Positions 35,946 to 44,097 of a DNA stretch of 64,000 nucleotides are shown here, piece after piece. The notes under the pieces were generated by a model, which was not told the origin of the DNA, did not search any database, and was given only the letters and a program-made list of their open reading frames with translations. Every line of letters starts with the position of its first letter. The first letter of the stretch is position 1. Origin of the DNA: Pseudanabaena sp. Chao 1811 (GTDB taxonomy: Bacteria > Cyanobacteriota > Cyanobacteriia > Pseudanabaenales > Pseudanabaenaceae); the NCBI RefSeq assembly GCF_027942295.1, contig NZ_CP101416.1, positions 1,178,001 to 1,242,000 on the forward strand, given 5' to 3'. A program made the translations under genes and the position numbers.

Positions 35946-36612
35946 GCATCATGGCGTATTTTTGGTTATGGGTAATTCTTGCTGCACCACGTAACTGGCT
36001 GGCATACCATTGTGAAACCTGATCTGAGCCTGAGAGTTCACTGATAGCAATACCATTATGTCCATGTTCTTTGCCAGAGCTATGGATATAGGCGCGATCG
36101 CCAATATATATGCCCACATGGGTCGCCTTAAGAGGTGTGCCAAAGAAAATCAGATCACCGATTTGCAACTCATCTAGAGAGACGGGTTCACCAAAGGCTT
36201 CCTGTTGATAAGCATCACGGGGAATCAAAATACCAACCGAAGCAAAGGCAGCTTGCATTAGTCCAGAACAATCATAATTTGGCGCAACTGTCCCACCCCA
36301 GAGATATTCATTCGGTGTTGCCATTGCTTGTTGGATAAAAGCAATTACTTGCGGCAAGCGATCGCCTATTTCGGCAGCACTTAATGCTGGTGGTAAATGA
36401 TCAATAAAACTTTGGCGATCGCTTGGCGCTAACTTGTCTAAATCTTGGCGATCGAGCAACCCTTCATAGTCATCTTCGAGTAGCTGGATTTTTAGAAAAT
36501 TTGGCTCAGACTCTAATACCTGTAAATATCTACCCTTTGCCATCTGTGTTGCAAGGCGATCGAGCGTTGGGGAATCGTAAATATTAATGTCAGTTAAGCT
36601 ACGGTAAATCAT
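35932..36612 (-). CDS. NlpC/P60 peptidoglycan endopeptidase with SH3b domain
   Basis: A 226-aa protein. Residues 1-70 form a bacterial SH3 domain. The NlpC/P60 domain has Cys115 (YDCSGLMQAAF), His165 (ATHVGIYI) and His177 (AYIHSSG), the expected Cys-His-His triad. It has the size and layout of the Nostoc/Anabaena gamma-D-glutamyl-L-diamino acid endopeptidases whose structures are known. No signal peptide is seen, so it probably acts on recycled muropeptides in the cytoplasm. Confidence 0.92.
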   Translation of the reverse strand: MIYRSLTDINIYDSPTLDRLATQMAKGRYLQVLESEPNFLKIQLLEDDYEGLLDRQDLDKLAPSDRQSFIDHLPPALSAAEIGDRLPQVIAFIQQAMATPNEYLWGGTVAPNYDCSGLMQAAFASVGILIPRDAYQQEAFGEPVSLDELQIGDLIFFGTPLKATHVGIYIGDRAYIHSSGKEHGHNGIAISELSGSDQVSQWYASQLRGAARITHNQKYAMMRSPL

Positions 36613-36750
36613 AAAGCCTACTTTCCAGCACGAGATGCCAAGATCTCCCTCTGAAATTATTTAGTACGAACTACGGGTTGCATTATCATACTTTGCTGCT
36701 AGTATGTGTGCATCAAAAATGAAAACCTATAAAGTGAGCTAGCAATAGCC

Positions 36751-37377
36751 GTGACCGTGCAGCTTCCCCCCCTTCCCGAAATTCATCACCCTAAGATTCA
36801 GGCGCTTTTCCAGAAAAGCGATCGCGATCTCGTGACACTATTTCAAAGGCATCCTGAAGAGGGTCAATATTTTGCAGCGATTTTTTGTCGCTATGGACAA
36901 GTGCTGTATACCCTGATTGGCACGGCAACGCGATCGCCAGTGCAATCAGACTATTTATTTGTCAAAACTTGGGAATATATCTACCACGAAATGCGAGTGC
37001 TAGACCTGCGGGTGACAACGCCACGCCTATCCTTGCAAAGTTGGCTAATCAATATTGCCGCGATGATGATTAATCGTGCCGAAGTACCTCCCGTTGAAGA
37101 AATTCAATATTCCCTCAAGGATACCCCCCCTGTATTTTGGTGCTACCTTAATCAAGCCCTAAATCAAATGGCAGGCAACCTGCGTCTGGTACTATTGTTA
37201 TCTCAAACTTTTCAATGGAGCCATACACGCATCGCCGCCTACTTACATGCTGAGGGCGAAAGCATTTCTGCTAGCGATGTAAAACAACTTCTATTCAGAG
37301 CCTATCAAGCTCTAGAAGATGCTCTGCCCGAAGATATCCGAGACATTTACCTAGCTCAACCCGCCGTTACTGCCTGA
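36751..37377 (+). CDS. Sigma-factor-like protein
   Basis: A 208-aa protein. The middle (YFAAIFCRYGQVLYTLIG...YLFVKTWEYIYHEMRVLDLR) resembles region 2 of group 4 sigma factors, and the end (LVLLLSQTFQWSHTRIAAYLHAEGESISASDVKQLLFRAYQALEDAL) resembles region 4 with a helix-turn-helix. Key aromatic residues for promoter melting are not clear. It is followed 11 bases later by a SPOR-like membrane protein, which may be its regulator or co-transcribed partner. Confidence 0.72.
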   Translation: MTVQLPPLPEIHHPKIQALFQKSDRDLVTLFQRHPEEGQYFAAIFCRYGQVLYTLIGTATRSPVQSDYLFVKTWEYIYHEMRVLDLRVTTPRLSLQSWLINIAAMMINRAEVPPVEEIQYSLKDTPPVFWCYLNQALNQMAGNLRLVLLLSQTFQWSHTRIAAYLHAEGESISASDVKQLLFRAYQALEDALPEDIRDIYLAQPAVTA

Positions 37378-37388
37378 GGTAAAGAATT

Positions 37389-38975
37389 ATGCAAACATTG
37401 AGTCCTACCATCTCCCCAACCATTTCACCCAAAATTTCTCAAACTAACCCAAGGGTCACTGACGCAGAGACTGATTTTTTACCTGCGATCGCTCAATCAT
37501 CAGTCTTGCAAACAGCGTTGGCTGGTTTGGATGCGAGCCTCAATGATGAGCTAGATCGCTATCGCCATTGGCAAGAGAATGGTCAAACCATTTCCTATCT
37601 CAATCCTTTTAGACCTCGCGCTGTATCTACTCAATCCATCTGGACATCGCCCAGTTTATCGGAGGCCTTGTCTCCCCTTACGCCTCCCATTGATATCAAT
37701 AGCGATCGCCGCACGATTCAAATGCCTGTGATGCCGTCAATAGGTGCAAATGTACCTACGGCCGATGCGGTCAATATTGCAAGCGCAGAGCTTCACCAAT
37801 ATAAAGGACTAGATCTTGATAGCGTAGATAAACCTAGTCATAGTGATATTAATGCAGATTTAGACAGAGCCGTTGCTTACGCGCAAAGTTTGCATGGTTA
37901 TGGTGATGTAGCAATGGGCATAAATTCACCAAGTGATGCCCCCAATATTGCACCAACGATGGCACAGGTTCCTGCCCCTGATGATGATGAAATTCTGCAA
38001 AGTTTCGCCAATGATTACGCCAATAACTACGCAGATAATTATCAAGACTCAGTTAATCAAGAATATCCATATCCTTCTCCACCAGCCGAAAAGAGTGCTC
38101 TCCGCAGTTTGATGAATCCTGTGGGGATAATTTCACTATTATTACTGCTCTGCTCTAGTGCAGCGATCGGTTATTTGATGGTCGATCCTTCGGGGGTGAT
38201 GAAACTATTTAAACCAGATCAAAAAACCAAAGCAGCCCAAACTAGCAGCAGCAATGAAGATTTGGGCAAGGATATTAATCTGCAAAATCCGCAGAAATCT
38301 AATGACTTATCCTTTGTGCCTTTTGCGGGGGATAAAACTCAAGTTAATGTCGATAGCCTCGCTAAAAATAGTAAAGCGATTCCTGATCCTACTTTCGTCA
38401 ATAAAACCAAAAATAGTACCTTAACTAAAAACTCATCGGTCTTTGCCCCCAATAGCGCTTTTGTGCCAAGTGTGCCATTGCGAACAGTACCATCTACAAA
38501 CTTCCCTGCCCTATCGGTTGCACCATTGCCACCAGCTTTAGCGCCTTTGGAGAGGAGTTATACACCTGCACCTACACCTGCTAATAGGAGCGAACCTGTA
38601 CCTACACGGTCCTATAGTGAGCCTGCACCTAGCCGTACTACTAGCTCTAACGCTTCTTCTCCCAAGCCATCACGGAATGCCTCAGTAGCACCAACAACAC
38701 CTGCTCCCGTGCCTGAATATGTTGCACCTCGTAGTAACACGGCTGTGAAATATGCAGCCCCTCTATCATCTGCCCCCACAACTCCACCAGCCCAAAGTAG
38801 CTATCGAGTTGTTGTTGAAAATAGCTATGCGGCTAGCGCCCAACAGATCGAACGTGATGCCTATGTACGCCCCAGTGATGGTCAAGTGCAGGTTGGCTCG
38901 TATCGCGATCCTAATGTGGCTCAACAACGCATCGAGCAATTGCGTCGTCAGGGGATTCCTGCCAGAATTGAGTAG
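37389..38975 (+). CDS. Single-pass membrane protein with C-terminal SPOR-like domain
   Basis: A 528-aa protein with a long acidic cytoplasmic part, one membrane helix near residues 242-263 (NPVGIISLLLLLCSSAAIGYLMV), then a Pro/Ser/Thr/Ala-rich spacer and a C-terminal SPOR-like element (QVQVGSYRDPNVAQQRIEQLRRQGIPARIE). SPOR domains bind denuded peptidoglycan at division sites. Coupling to the sigma-like gene, and its shape of a cytoplasmic domain, one helix and an outside sensor, would suit an anti-sigma or envelope-signal role. That is inference. Confidence 0.75.
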   Translation: MQTLSPTISPTISPKISQTNPRVTDAETDFLPAIAQSSVLQTALAGLDASLNDELDRYRHWQENGQTISYLNPFRPRAVSTQSIWTSPSLSEALSPLTPPIDINSDRRTIQMPVMPSIGANVPTADAVNIASAELHQYKGLDLDSVDKPSHSDINADLDRAVAYAQSLHGYGDVAMGINSPSDAPNIAPTMAQVPAPDDDEILQSFANDYANNYADNYQDSVNQEYPYPSPPAEKSALRSLMNPVGIISLLLLLCSSAAIGYLMVDPSGVMKLFKPDQKTKAAQTSSSNEDLGKDINLQNPQKSNDLSFVPFAGDKTQVNVDSLAKNSKAIPDPTFVNKTKNSTLTKNSSVFAPNSAFVPSVPLRTVPSTNFPALSVAPLPPALAPLERSYTPAPTPANRSEPVPTRSYSEPAPSRTTSSNASSPKPSRNASVAPTTPAPVPEYVAPRSNTAVKYAAPLSSAPTTPPAQSSYRVVVENSYAASAQQIERDAYVRPSDGQVQVGSYRDPNVAQQRIEQLRRQGIPARIE

Positions 38976-38981
38976 CAATAA

Positions 38982-39012
38982 TGATTTTGGGTGGCTTTGC
39001 CACCCAAAATCA
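38982..39012 (+). terminator. Terminator after the SPOR-like gene
   Basis: Perfect 14-bp stem TGATTTTGGGTGGC with loop TTT; no long T-run follows. Confidence 0.65.
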
Positions 39013-39046
39013 ACTCTGTTGAATTAGTTTCACGCTGTGAAAATAT

Positions 39047-39397
39047 ATGCAATTTCTTATTGATGCGATCGCCTGTGGTTTATTGGCAGGGCTAACTTGG
39101 TTAGGCTTGGTCTGGATGTCGCCCGATCGCCCCATTGAGTCGGGCAAAGCATGGGTACAGGGTATCGGTGCTGTCGCGATCGCTAATATCTTGATTTGGC
39201 TTGCCTTAGCTATTCTCAATTTACGATTGATTCCCCTCTGGGCAATTGTCTTTTTAATTGTGAATGCCGCGATCGCCCGTTTAGTATTTCCCCTTTGCGA
39301 TGGGATCAAGATTCCCAGTATGTGGGCTTTGGTAATTCATCCGATCGCGATCACGGGGATGAGTGTATTGCTAGGTGGCGCAGTTGGCTTTTTGTAA
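39047..39397 (+). CDS. Hypothetical membrane protein, 116 aa
   Basis: Four hydrophobic segments: LIDAIACGLLAGLTWLGLVW, GIGAVAIANILIWLALAILN, WAIVFLIVNAAIARLV and VIHPIAITGMSVLLGGAVGF. The loop between the first and second has SPDRPIESGK. The pattern matches small cyanobacterial four-helix proteins of unknown role. The gene lies after the SPOR-like gene on the same strand. Confidence 0.7.
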   Translation: MQFLIDAIACGLLAGLTWLGLVWMSPDRPIESGKAWVQGIGAVAIANILIWLALAILNLRLIPLWAIVFLIVNAAIARLVFPLCDGIKIPSMWALVIHPIAITGMSVLLGGAVGFL

Positions 39398-39407
39398 ATT
39401 TTTTTAT

Positions 39408-39434
39408 ATGGTGCGGTGCTTTGCCCCGCACCAT
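39408..39434. repeat. Imperfect hairpin GGTGCGG...CCGCACC
   Basis: Stem ATGGTGCGG/CCGCACCAT around TGC-TTT-GCC. Follows the 39047 gene and probably ends it. Confidence 0.6.
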
Positions 39435-39445
39435 CAATTTTAGAT

Positions 39446-39478
39446 AAAGAATGGCGGCGCTTTGCGCCGCCATTCTTT
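39446..39478. terminator. Bidirectional hairpin, GGCGGCGC-TTT
   Basis: Perfect 15-bp stem AAAGAATGGCGGCGC with loop TTT, almost identical to the one at 12454-12488. It sits ten bases from the stop of the convergent gene at 39488. Confidence 0.75.
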
Positions 39479-39487
39479 AATTGGTTT

Positions 39488-39721
39488 TTAGGAAGCACGA
39501 AGCGAAAAATTGAGAAATATCAGCATGATGCCAAAGGCTAGCATTCCTACTGCAAAAACTGACAATGCATTGGTGATTTGCTCAGAAAACTGCATTACTT
39601 CTGCGGCAATTACTTCTGGAGTTTTGTAGCGATCGGCCCACCAGAAATAACTGAGCATAAACGCTACTCCTAAAAATAGAATCATAAATAGCGTGAAACC
39701 AATCAAAGGGGTATACACCAT
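39488..39721 (-). CDS. Small hypothetical membrane protein, 77 aa
   Basis: Two membrane helices (LIGFTLFMILFLGVAFMLSYFW and ALSVFAVGMLAFGIMLIFL) separated by a polar loop ADRYKTPEVIAAEVMQFSEQITN. Its end is fixed by the terminator at 39446. The family is not recognised. Confidence 0.65.
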   Translation of the reverse strand: MVYTPLIGFTLFMILFLGVAFMLSYFWWADRYKTPEVIAAEVMQFSEQITNALSVFAVGMLAFGIMLIFLNFSLRAS

Positions 39722-39976
39722 ATATCCTCCAACTCCTCATAGTGTAAAGATTTAAAAGGGGCAGAACCTCTTTTAAATTGTGGTTGATCCTGTGTAGATT
39801 TAAAAGGGGACTTTGCCGCTTTCAAATTGTTATTTAGTCTAGGCAAGGTATAAGTTTTGATGGTAGCGATCGCTACTAGTTGGATTTCTCTCTCGCTGCC
39901 TATACTTGTTCCCATTATCGCTTTCCCATCTCTATTTTGGTTTGAGCTATATTTGACGATTTGTAACAAAGCTCTC
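39722..39976. other. Intergenic region with direct repeats
   Basis: It contains two copies of GTAAAGATTTAAAAGGGG / GTAGATTTAAAAGGGG about 60 bases apart. The minus-strand open frame here is built from these repeats and is not accepted as a gene. The small plus-strand frame at 39857 (ISLSLPILVPIIAFPSLFWF) could be a tiny membrane peptide but has no support. Confidence 0.4.
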
Positions 39977-40015
39977 AATAAAGAAAGGCGGCGCGATGCG
40001 CCGCCTTTCTTTATT
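39977..40015. terminator. Terminator after prmA
   Basis: Perfect 18-bp stem AATAAAGAAAGGCGGCGC with loop GAT, touching the prmA stop codon. Confidence 0.85.
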
Positions 40016-40967
40016 TGGGATTTTGATAGAAAGCGATCGCGATCCATTCATCGATTTGAGCGCGATCGCATTCCACAAAACCCACATCAGCCATAGCTGA
40101 AGCTACATTTTCAGCGCGATCGCTGGTATATCCTGCGGTGATTAAAATCCCTGAATGGGTGGAAGTAGAACGTAACGCTTTGTAAAATTCAGGGGCAAGG
40201 GAAATATGCACTCGCGCAAAAATATTAGCCACGATTAGATCAAATTGTTCCTGAGCTGCAATTGCAGGAACCGACTCAATACTATCACCGCCCATCCAAT
40301 GCCCCAATTGACTAGCACTGCCAAGGCTTGCTTCTTTAACTGTCACCTGTTGTGTGACTTGATTTCGCTCTACTGCATCTTGAGTTGCTGATACCGCAAT
40401 AGGATCATTATCGATCGCCAAAACCTTTGCGCCTAACTTTGCCATAGCGACACTGAGAATCCCTGAACCTGAACCAAGATCGAGGGTATCGAGATTGGGC
40501 TTAACATGACGTTCTAGTAAGCGTAGGCTGAGAATGGTTGCGGGATGTAGCCCACTGCCAAAGGCAAGACTATTTTGCAATCGCAGCACAATCTCTTGGG
40601 GATGGGCTTGATAGTCTGATGCCGCCGATAGAACCACAAAGCGATCGCCTATTTTTCTAATTAAAGAACTTGCCGTATAAGATTCCGATCCTATGTGGAT
40701 GGGCTTATGGTCAAGGATAAAGGTTTGTAATCCACTGGTCATGCCTGTGCGATGCAGTGGTGTGAGAATCTTCTCAATCTCATCAATCCGTTGATGAATG
40801 CGTGCATCCTCAGGTAAGTACATTTGGATCGTAAATGTCCATTGTGATGATTCTTCCTGATATTCGCTGATGTGCATATCTTCAACAGCGATCGCTTTGG
40901 CAAGCAAGGTACAGACCCAATCTACCGCTTCATTGGTAGTATCAATACTCAGTTCTATCCATGACAT
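40011..40967 (-). CDS. prmA: Ribosomal protein L11 methyltransferase
   Basis: A 318-aa protein. The N-terminal L11-recognition domain starts MSWIELSIDTTNEAVDWVCTLL. The methyltransferase half has FGSGLHPATILSLRLLE, SAM motif I LDLGSGSGILSVAMAKLGA and post-motif DLIVANIFARVHI (NI-type catalytic motif). It trimethylates lysines and the N-terminus of L11. The gene stands alone on the minus strand after a terminator. Confidence 0.93.
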   Translation of the reverse strand: MSWIELSIDTTNEAVDWVCTLLAKAIAVEDMHISEYQEESSQWTFTIQMYLPEDARIHQRIDEIEKILTPLHRTGMTSGLQTFILDHKPIHIGSESYTASSLIRKIGDRFVVLSAASDYQAHPQEIVLRLQNSLAFGSGLHPATILSLRLLERHVKPNLDTLDLGSGSGILSVAMAKLGAKVLAIDNDPIAVSATQDAVERNQVTQQVTVKEASLGSASQLGHWMGGDSIESVPAIAAQEQFDLIVANIFARVHISLAPEFYKALRSTSTHSGILITAGYTSDRAENVASAMADVGFVECDRAQIDEWIAIAFYQNPK

Positions 40968-41017
40968 AATTATTGCTCAGTATTAAAAACACAGCACTAT
41001 GCGCTAATTTTCATCTG

Positions 41018-41050
41018 TAACAGATTCAGCGCACAGCGCTGAATCTGTTA
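41018..41050. terminator. Terminator after agmatine deiminase gene
   Basis: Perfect 15-bp stem TAACAGATTCAGCGC with loop ACA; its right arm contains the stop codon of the minus-strand gene. Confidence 0.7.
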
Positions 41051-42061
41051 TTGGGGTTGATGACAGGTGATGCAATGGAATGCGCCGCCACCTAAGAGAA
41101 TATGTTTTGCAGAAAGCCCGATTGCTTTGCGGTTCGGGAAATGCTTGGCGATTGCTTGCACTGCGAATTCATCATTAGGAGAACCATAAATAGGAATAAT
41201 CACGCTATCGTTAGAGATATAGAAATTGAGATAACTAGCGGGCATGATCTCACCTTCGTCATCGAGAACAAGATTGGGTGAAGGAATTCTCACTACATCT
41301 ATTTTTCTATCCTTCGCATCGGTCATGGTTTCTAACTGTGATGCGATATCCTTGAGAACTTGATAGTTAGGATCATCCTCAGAAGTTGGTTCCATACACA
41401 TGATCGTATACGGTGCGATGAAGCGTGCGATCGTGTCGATATGTCCATCGGTGTGGTCATTGAGCAGACCTTCCTCAATCCACAGGACTTTCTCTACGCC
41501 CAAAGCTGTTTTTAAGCCAGATTCGATCGCTTCTTGATCGAGGTGAGGATTGCGATTGGGATTGAGTAAGCATTGCTTGGTAGTCAAACAGGTTCCTTCA
41601 CCATCGACTTCGATCGCGCCACCTTCAAGTACCCAGTCAAATTCAAATTTAGGAATATCAAAGGTTTGGAGAATATTAGCTGCTACGCGATCGTCATGTT
41701 CGAGCATATATTTGCCACCCCATCCGTTCCATTGGAAATGCAAAGCCCCTAATTTCCCATCGGCATTTTTGATATAAATCGGAGTCATGTCGCGCATCCA
41801 GATATCACCAAAGGGAATCTGATGGAAGCGCACAGGCAAATCACCAAGCAATTGCTGGGCAAGGGTGGCAGTTTCCTCTAGTACTAAAATTTCTAGCTGC
41901 TCGGATGTGGCGATCGCTTTGGCAAGGGCAACAAATTCCGCTTGGACGATATCGAGATATTCTAACCACAGGTCGCGATGGCTAGGAAAGGCTAGCCAAC
42001 AGGCGCTATGAGGTTGCCATTCGGCTGGCTGAGCATAGCCCAAGGTTTTGGGGTTTTCCAT
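41048..42061 (-). CDS. aguA: Agmatine deiminase (peptidylarginine deiminase family)
   Basis: A 337-aa protein. Guanidino-group motifs are visible: FGDIWMRDMTPIYI, VLEGGAIEVDGEGTCL, NDHTDGHIDTIARFI (catalytic His/Asp) and the C-terminal GGGAFHCITCHQPQ with the nucleophilic Cys. It converts agmatine to N-carbamoylputrescine, the second step of polyamine synthesis from arginine. Length and motif order are normal. Confidence 0.93.
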   Translation of the reverse strand: MENPKTLGYAQPAEWQPHSACWLAFPSHRDLWLEYLDIVQAEFVALAKAIATSEQLEILVLEETATLAQQLLGDLPVRFHQIPFGDIWMRDMTPIYIKNADGKLGALHFQWNGWGGKYMLEHDDRVAANILQTFDIPKFEFDWVLEGGAIEVDGEGTCLTTKQCLLNPNRNPHLDQEAIESGLKTALGVEKVLWIEEGLLNDHTDGHIDTIARFIAPYTIMCMEPTSEDDPNYQVLKDIASQLETMTDAKDRKIDVVRIPSPNLVLDDEGEIMPASYLNFYISNDSVIIPIYGSPNDEFAVQAIAKHFPNRKAIGLSAKHILLGGGAFHCITCHQPQ

Positions 42062-42194
42062 GACTGCGGTATTGTTGATGCTGTTAACTGTCCATCGGAA
42101 ATCCTACCTTTATTTGGGGCTATTTGGGTGATCTCTTCTAGTTGTTGTTTTACTGGTTGGGTAATTGGTGCGATGCTTAATATTTATCGGCATA

Positions 42195-42241
42195 GGCGAT
42201 CGCCTTTTACTTGCGGATAGGTTTATGCGTGTGGCGATCGC
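42195..42241. repeat. Repeat A, HIP1-bracketed (copy 1)
   Basis: GGCGATCGCCTTTTACTTGC-GGATAGGTTTATGCGTGTGGCGATCGC. Nearly the same 46-base unit lies at 43137-43182, on the far side of xisI/xisH. Confidence 0.7.
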
Positions 42242-42260
42242 AGAATCTTAGATGTAATTA

Positions 42261-42599
42261 TCATGCAACGGCAAAACCTGTATATTGTCGAACCTTTGGA
42301 TGACGAAAACCGAGGACAATATCACTTTTGGACACACCTGCATCTATTAAGTCGGTTACTATTCCTTCTTCAGTATCATCATACTGAATCCAGATTTTGT
42401 CATTGACTAGGCTCAGATGAATGGGAGTATTGTGAAGATACTGATCATCATTCCAGCCAATGTCGAGAACTAGATATTGACCGCGCTCATCATCAAACAA
42501 GAGTTGAGATGTATAAGCATCAGGAATTGTAGAGCGATATTCAGCGTGGTTTTGGAGTACTTGTTTAATGATCTGACGATATTTTAATTGGGTATCCAT
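42261..42599 (-). CDS. xisI: XisI-like protein
   Basis: A 112-aa protein with the XisI pattern: LKYRQIIKQVLQNHAEY, DERGQYLVLDIGWNDDQYLHNTPIHLSLVNDKIWIQYDDTEEGI and VLGFRHPKVRQYTGFAVA. XisI was named as a controlling factor of fdxN element excision in Anabaena. The family is far wider than heterocyst formers and sits next to xisH, as here, so a TA-like or nuclease-linked role is plausible. Its start overlaps the end of xisH by 16 bases. Confidence 0.92.
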   Translation of the reverse strand: MDTQLKYRQIIKQVLQNHAEYRSTIPDAYTSQLLFDDERGQYLVLDIGWNDDQYLHNTPIHLSLVNDKIWIQYDDTEEGIVTDLIDAGVSKSDIVLGFRHPKVRQYTGFAVA

Positions 42600-43101
42600 T
42601 GGACAATTACCTCACTTTCATCATCAAAAACAATTAATTTTATAATCTGATTTGTAAGTAGGATCTCCCCTAATTGTATCGTGAATATGCTTTTGAAGGT
42701 TAAGCGGGAGACTGCAAGATAAAGTTCTCTATCAATTTTTGTCTCGTTAAGGATTTGACGATACAAAATATACTGTCCTAAAGCTTGCTCTAAGTCTTTA
42801 ACATCAGACTGACCTACGAAGCTTTTTATTTGAACTAAGAGGGTAAATACCCCACCGCTCTGCGGTGTGAGTATATTCTAGTAAAAAAGAATTTGATACC
42901 CCGTCCGCTTGCGGCGGGGTGATTCATTTCAACTACAATTTTTTGAAGGTTCTTTTCTGCACTGATGAGACGTTCTGCTCCCAAGTCAACAGATAAACGC
43001 TTTTTCCCTATTTGTAATGGAAATGGATCGTGGGTAATTGTCCAGCCATCTTTTTCTAGGGCTGTTTTGACGGTGTTGTGGTAAATATCTCTTGCTGGCA
43101 C
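42584..43101 (-). pseudogene. xisH: XisH-like gene split by a mini-element
   Basis: The N-terminal part (MPARDIYHNTVKTALEKDGWTITHDPF...LGAERLISAEKNLQKIVVE) and the C-terminal part (KSFVGQSDVKDLEQALGQYILYRQ...IVQWIPN) are in different frames because of 98 extra bases at 42828-42925. Without them the gene has exactly 140 codons and reads KIVVEIKSFVG, the conserved PD-(D/E)xK-like E-x-K motif of XisH. The insertion therefore cuts the catalytic motif. Confidence 0.9.
42828..42925. mobile_element. 98-bp IS200/IS605-like mini-element (no transposase)
   Basis: It lies between two ATTT copies (42828-42831 and 42926-42929). It holds one hairpin near each end: CCCACCGCTCTGCGGTG and ACCCCGTCCGCTTGCGGCGGGGT. 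Subterminal palindromes of unequal sequence, without inverted terminal repeats, are typical of IS200/IS605 ends. There is no coding capacity, so it is a non-autonomous palindrome-carrying element. Confidence 0.8.
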
Positions 43102-43136
43102 AAGTTAAAAGTGTGAAGTTGTACCTGTCAGTATAT

Positions 43137-43182
43137 GAGATCGCCTTTTACTTACTGATAGGTTTATGAGTGGGGCGATCGC
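43137..43182. repeat. Repeat A, HIP1-bracketed (copy 2)
   Basis: GAGATCGCCTTTTACTTACTGATAGGTTTATGAGTGGGGCGATCGC, a near copy of 42195-42241. Confidence 0.7.
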
Positions 43183-43267
43183 TTAAATATAAGAATCAAA
43201 ATCCTTTAGCTTATTTGACCGATTATACAAAATTTTATATAATCTTGACAAAGTTGAATATAAAGTT

Positions 43268-43591
43268 ATGACAATTAAGTTTTACGAGAGTCCTTTTCAT
43301 GCGATCGAGGAGCCTGAAGTTGCGAGTAAGTCGGTTTTAAAGGCTGACTTGACGATCATGATTCGCGACATAATTGAGAATAGAGGTTGGACTCAGAAAG
43401 AGGCTGCTGAAAGGTTGGCAGTTACTCAGCCGCGTGTGTCGGACATTGTGAATGGAAAAATTGATAAGTTTACTTTGGATATGTTGTTTTCGATGCTCGA
43501 TAAGCTGGGGTTTAGGACTGAGTTTACTTTTAGCAGTTTAGAAAGTGCTTCTATTAAAATCCAAACAAGGGATTTAGCTGAAGTCGCTTAG
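43268..43591 (+). CDS. XRE-family antitoxin-like regulator
   Basis: A 107-aa protein. The helix-turn-helix is clear in WTQKEAAERLAVTQPRVSDIVNGKIDKFTLDMLFSMLDKLG. Its N-terminal FHAIE..... and C-terminal tail fit the HigA/'COG5606' antitoxins that pair with RelE/HigB toxins. No intact toxin is adjacent; a RelE-like N-terminal fragment points the other way just downstream. Confidence 0.85.
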   Translation: MTIKFYESPFHAIEEPEVASKSVLKADLTIMIRDIIENRGWTQKEAAERLAVTQPRVSDIVNGKIDKFTLDMLFSMLDKLGFRTEFTFSSLESASIKIQTRDLAEVA

Positions 43592-43694
43592 TTGTTTTTG
43601 TCTTTTCATTTTTTCGATATTGCTGTTGAGTCTCTTTTGGAAAGTCTTTGTATTCTCTTTTAACAGCATCGTTCACAAAGGCAAACTGTTTCAT
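43554..43694 (-). pseudogene. N-terminal remnant of a RelE/HigB-like toxin
   Basis: The minus strand reads MKQFAFVNDAVKREYKDFP followed by KETQQQ, the start of phage-Gp49/HigB-type toxins (MKxxxFVxxAxxxLxxFP). After about 25 residues the similarity ends and the frame runs into the antisense of the XRE gene tail, stopping at 43554. The toxin core is missing. Assignment rests on a short stretch. Confidence 0.5.
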
Positions 43695-43983
43695 GATTAG
43701 TAAATTTCTAATAGTTAATATAATTTATATTGTAAAAACCGCATGATAGCTAATAAAAAAGACCCCTATCGCTTCTAGTTGCTTGTTTTCAGGCTTGTGA
43801 TTGCAGACAATCAGGCAATCAATAGTTATAAAAATATCAGGAATGCAGAGGTTTATAGATAGGCGTAGCTAATGATTTCTTTTTGACAGAAAAATTTAGT
43901 CAAACCAAGACATTTCCTAGATTAAACTTACTCAATACATACTAGATAATTTCTTTTCTCTACAAAAATATATAAGCAACTTT
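43695..43983. other. AT-rich intergenic region
   Basis: No gene or strong repeat seen. It probably contains promoters for the RelE-like remnant (minus) and the gene at 43984 (plus). Confidence 0.4.
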
Positions 43984-44097
43984 ATGAAATTAGAAAATAA
44001 CAATGAACGACCATTACTAGAAGCAACGCTTGAAAATATCGAAGTTATTTTTGATATTGCTAGCGATGGAAATTTCTGGAGTGAAGTGCCTGTAGTT

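Noticed and set aside
39703-40047. 114-codon minus-strand open frame
   Set aside because: It spans direct repeats and the prmA terminator hairpin and has repeat-derived composition.
42008-42220. 70-codon plus-strand frame with a hydrophobic stretch
   Set aside because: It overlaps the start of the agmatine deiminase gene on the other strand and ends in a HIP1 repeat; the hydrophobic segment alone is not enough.
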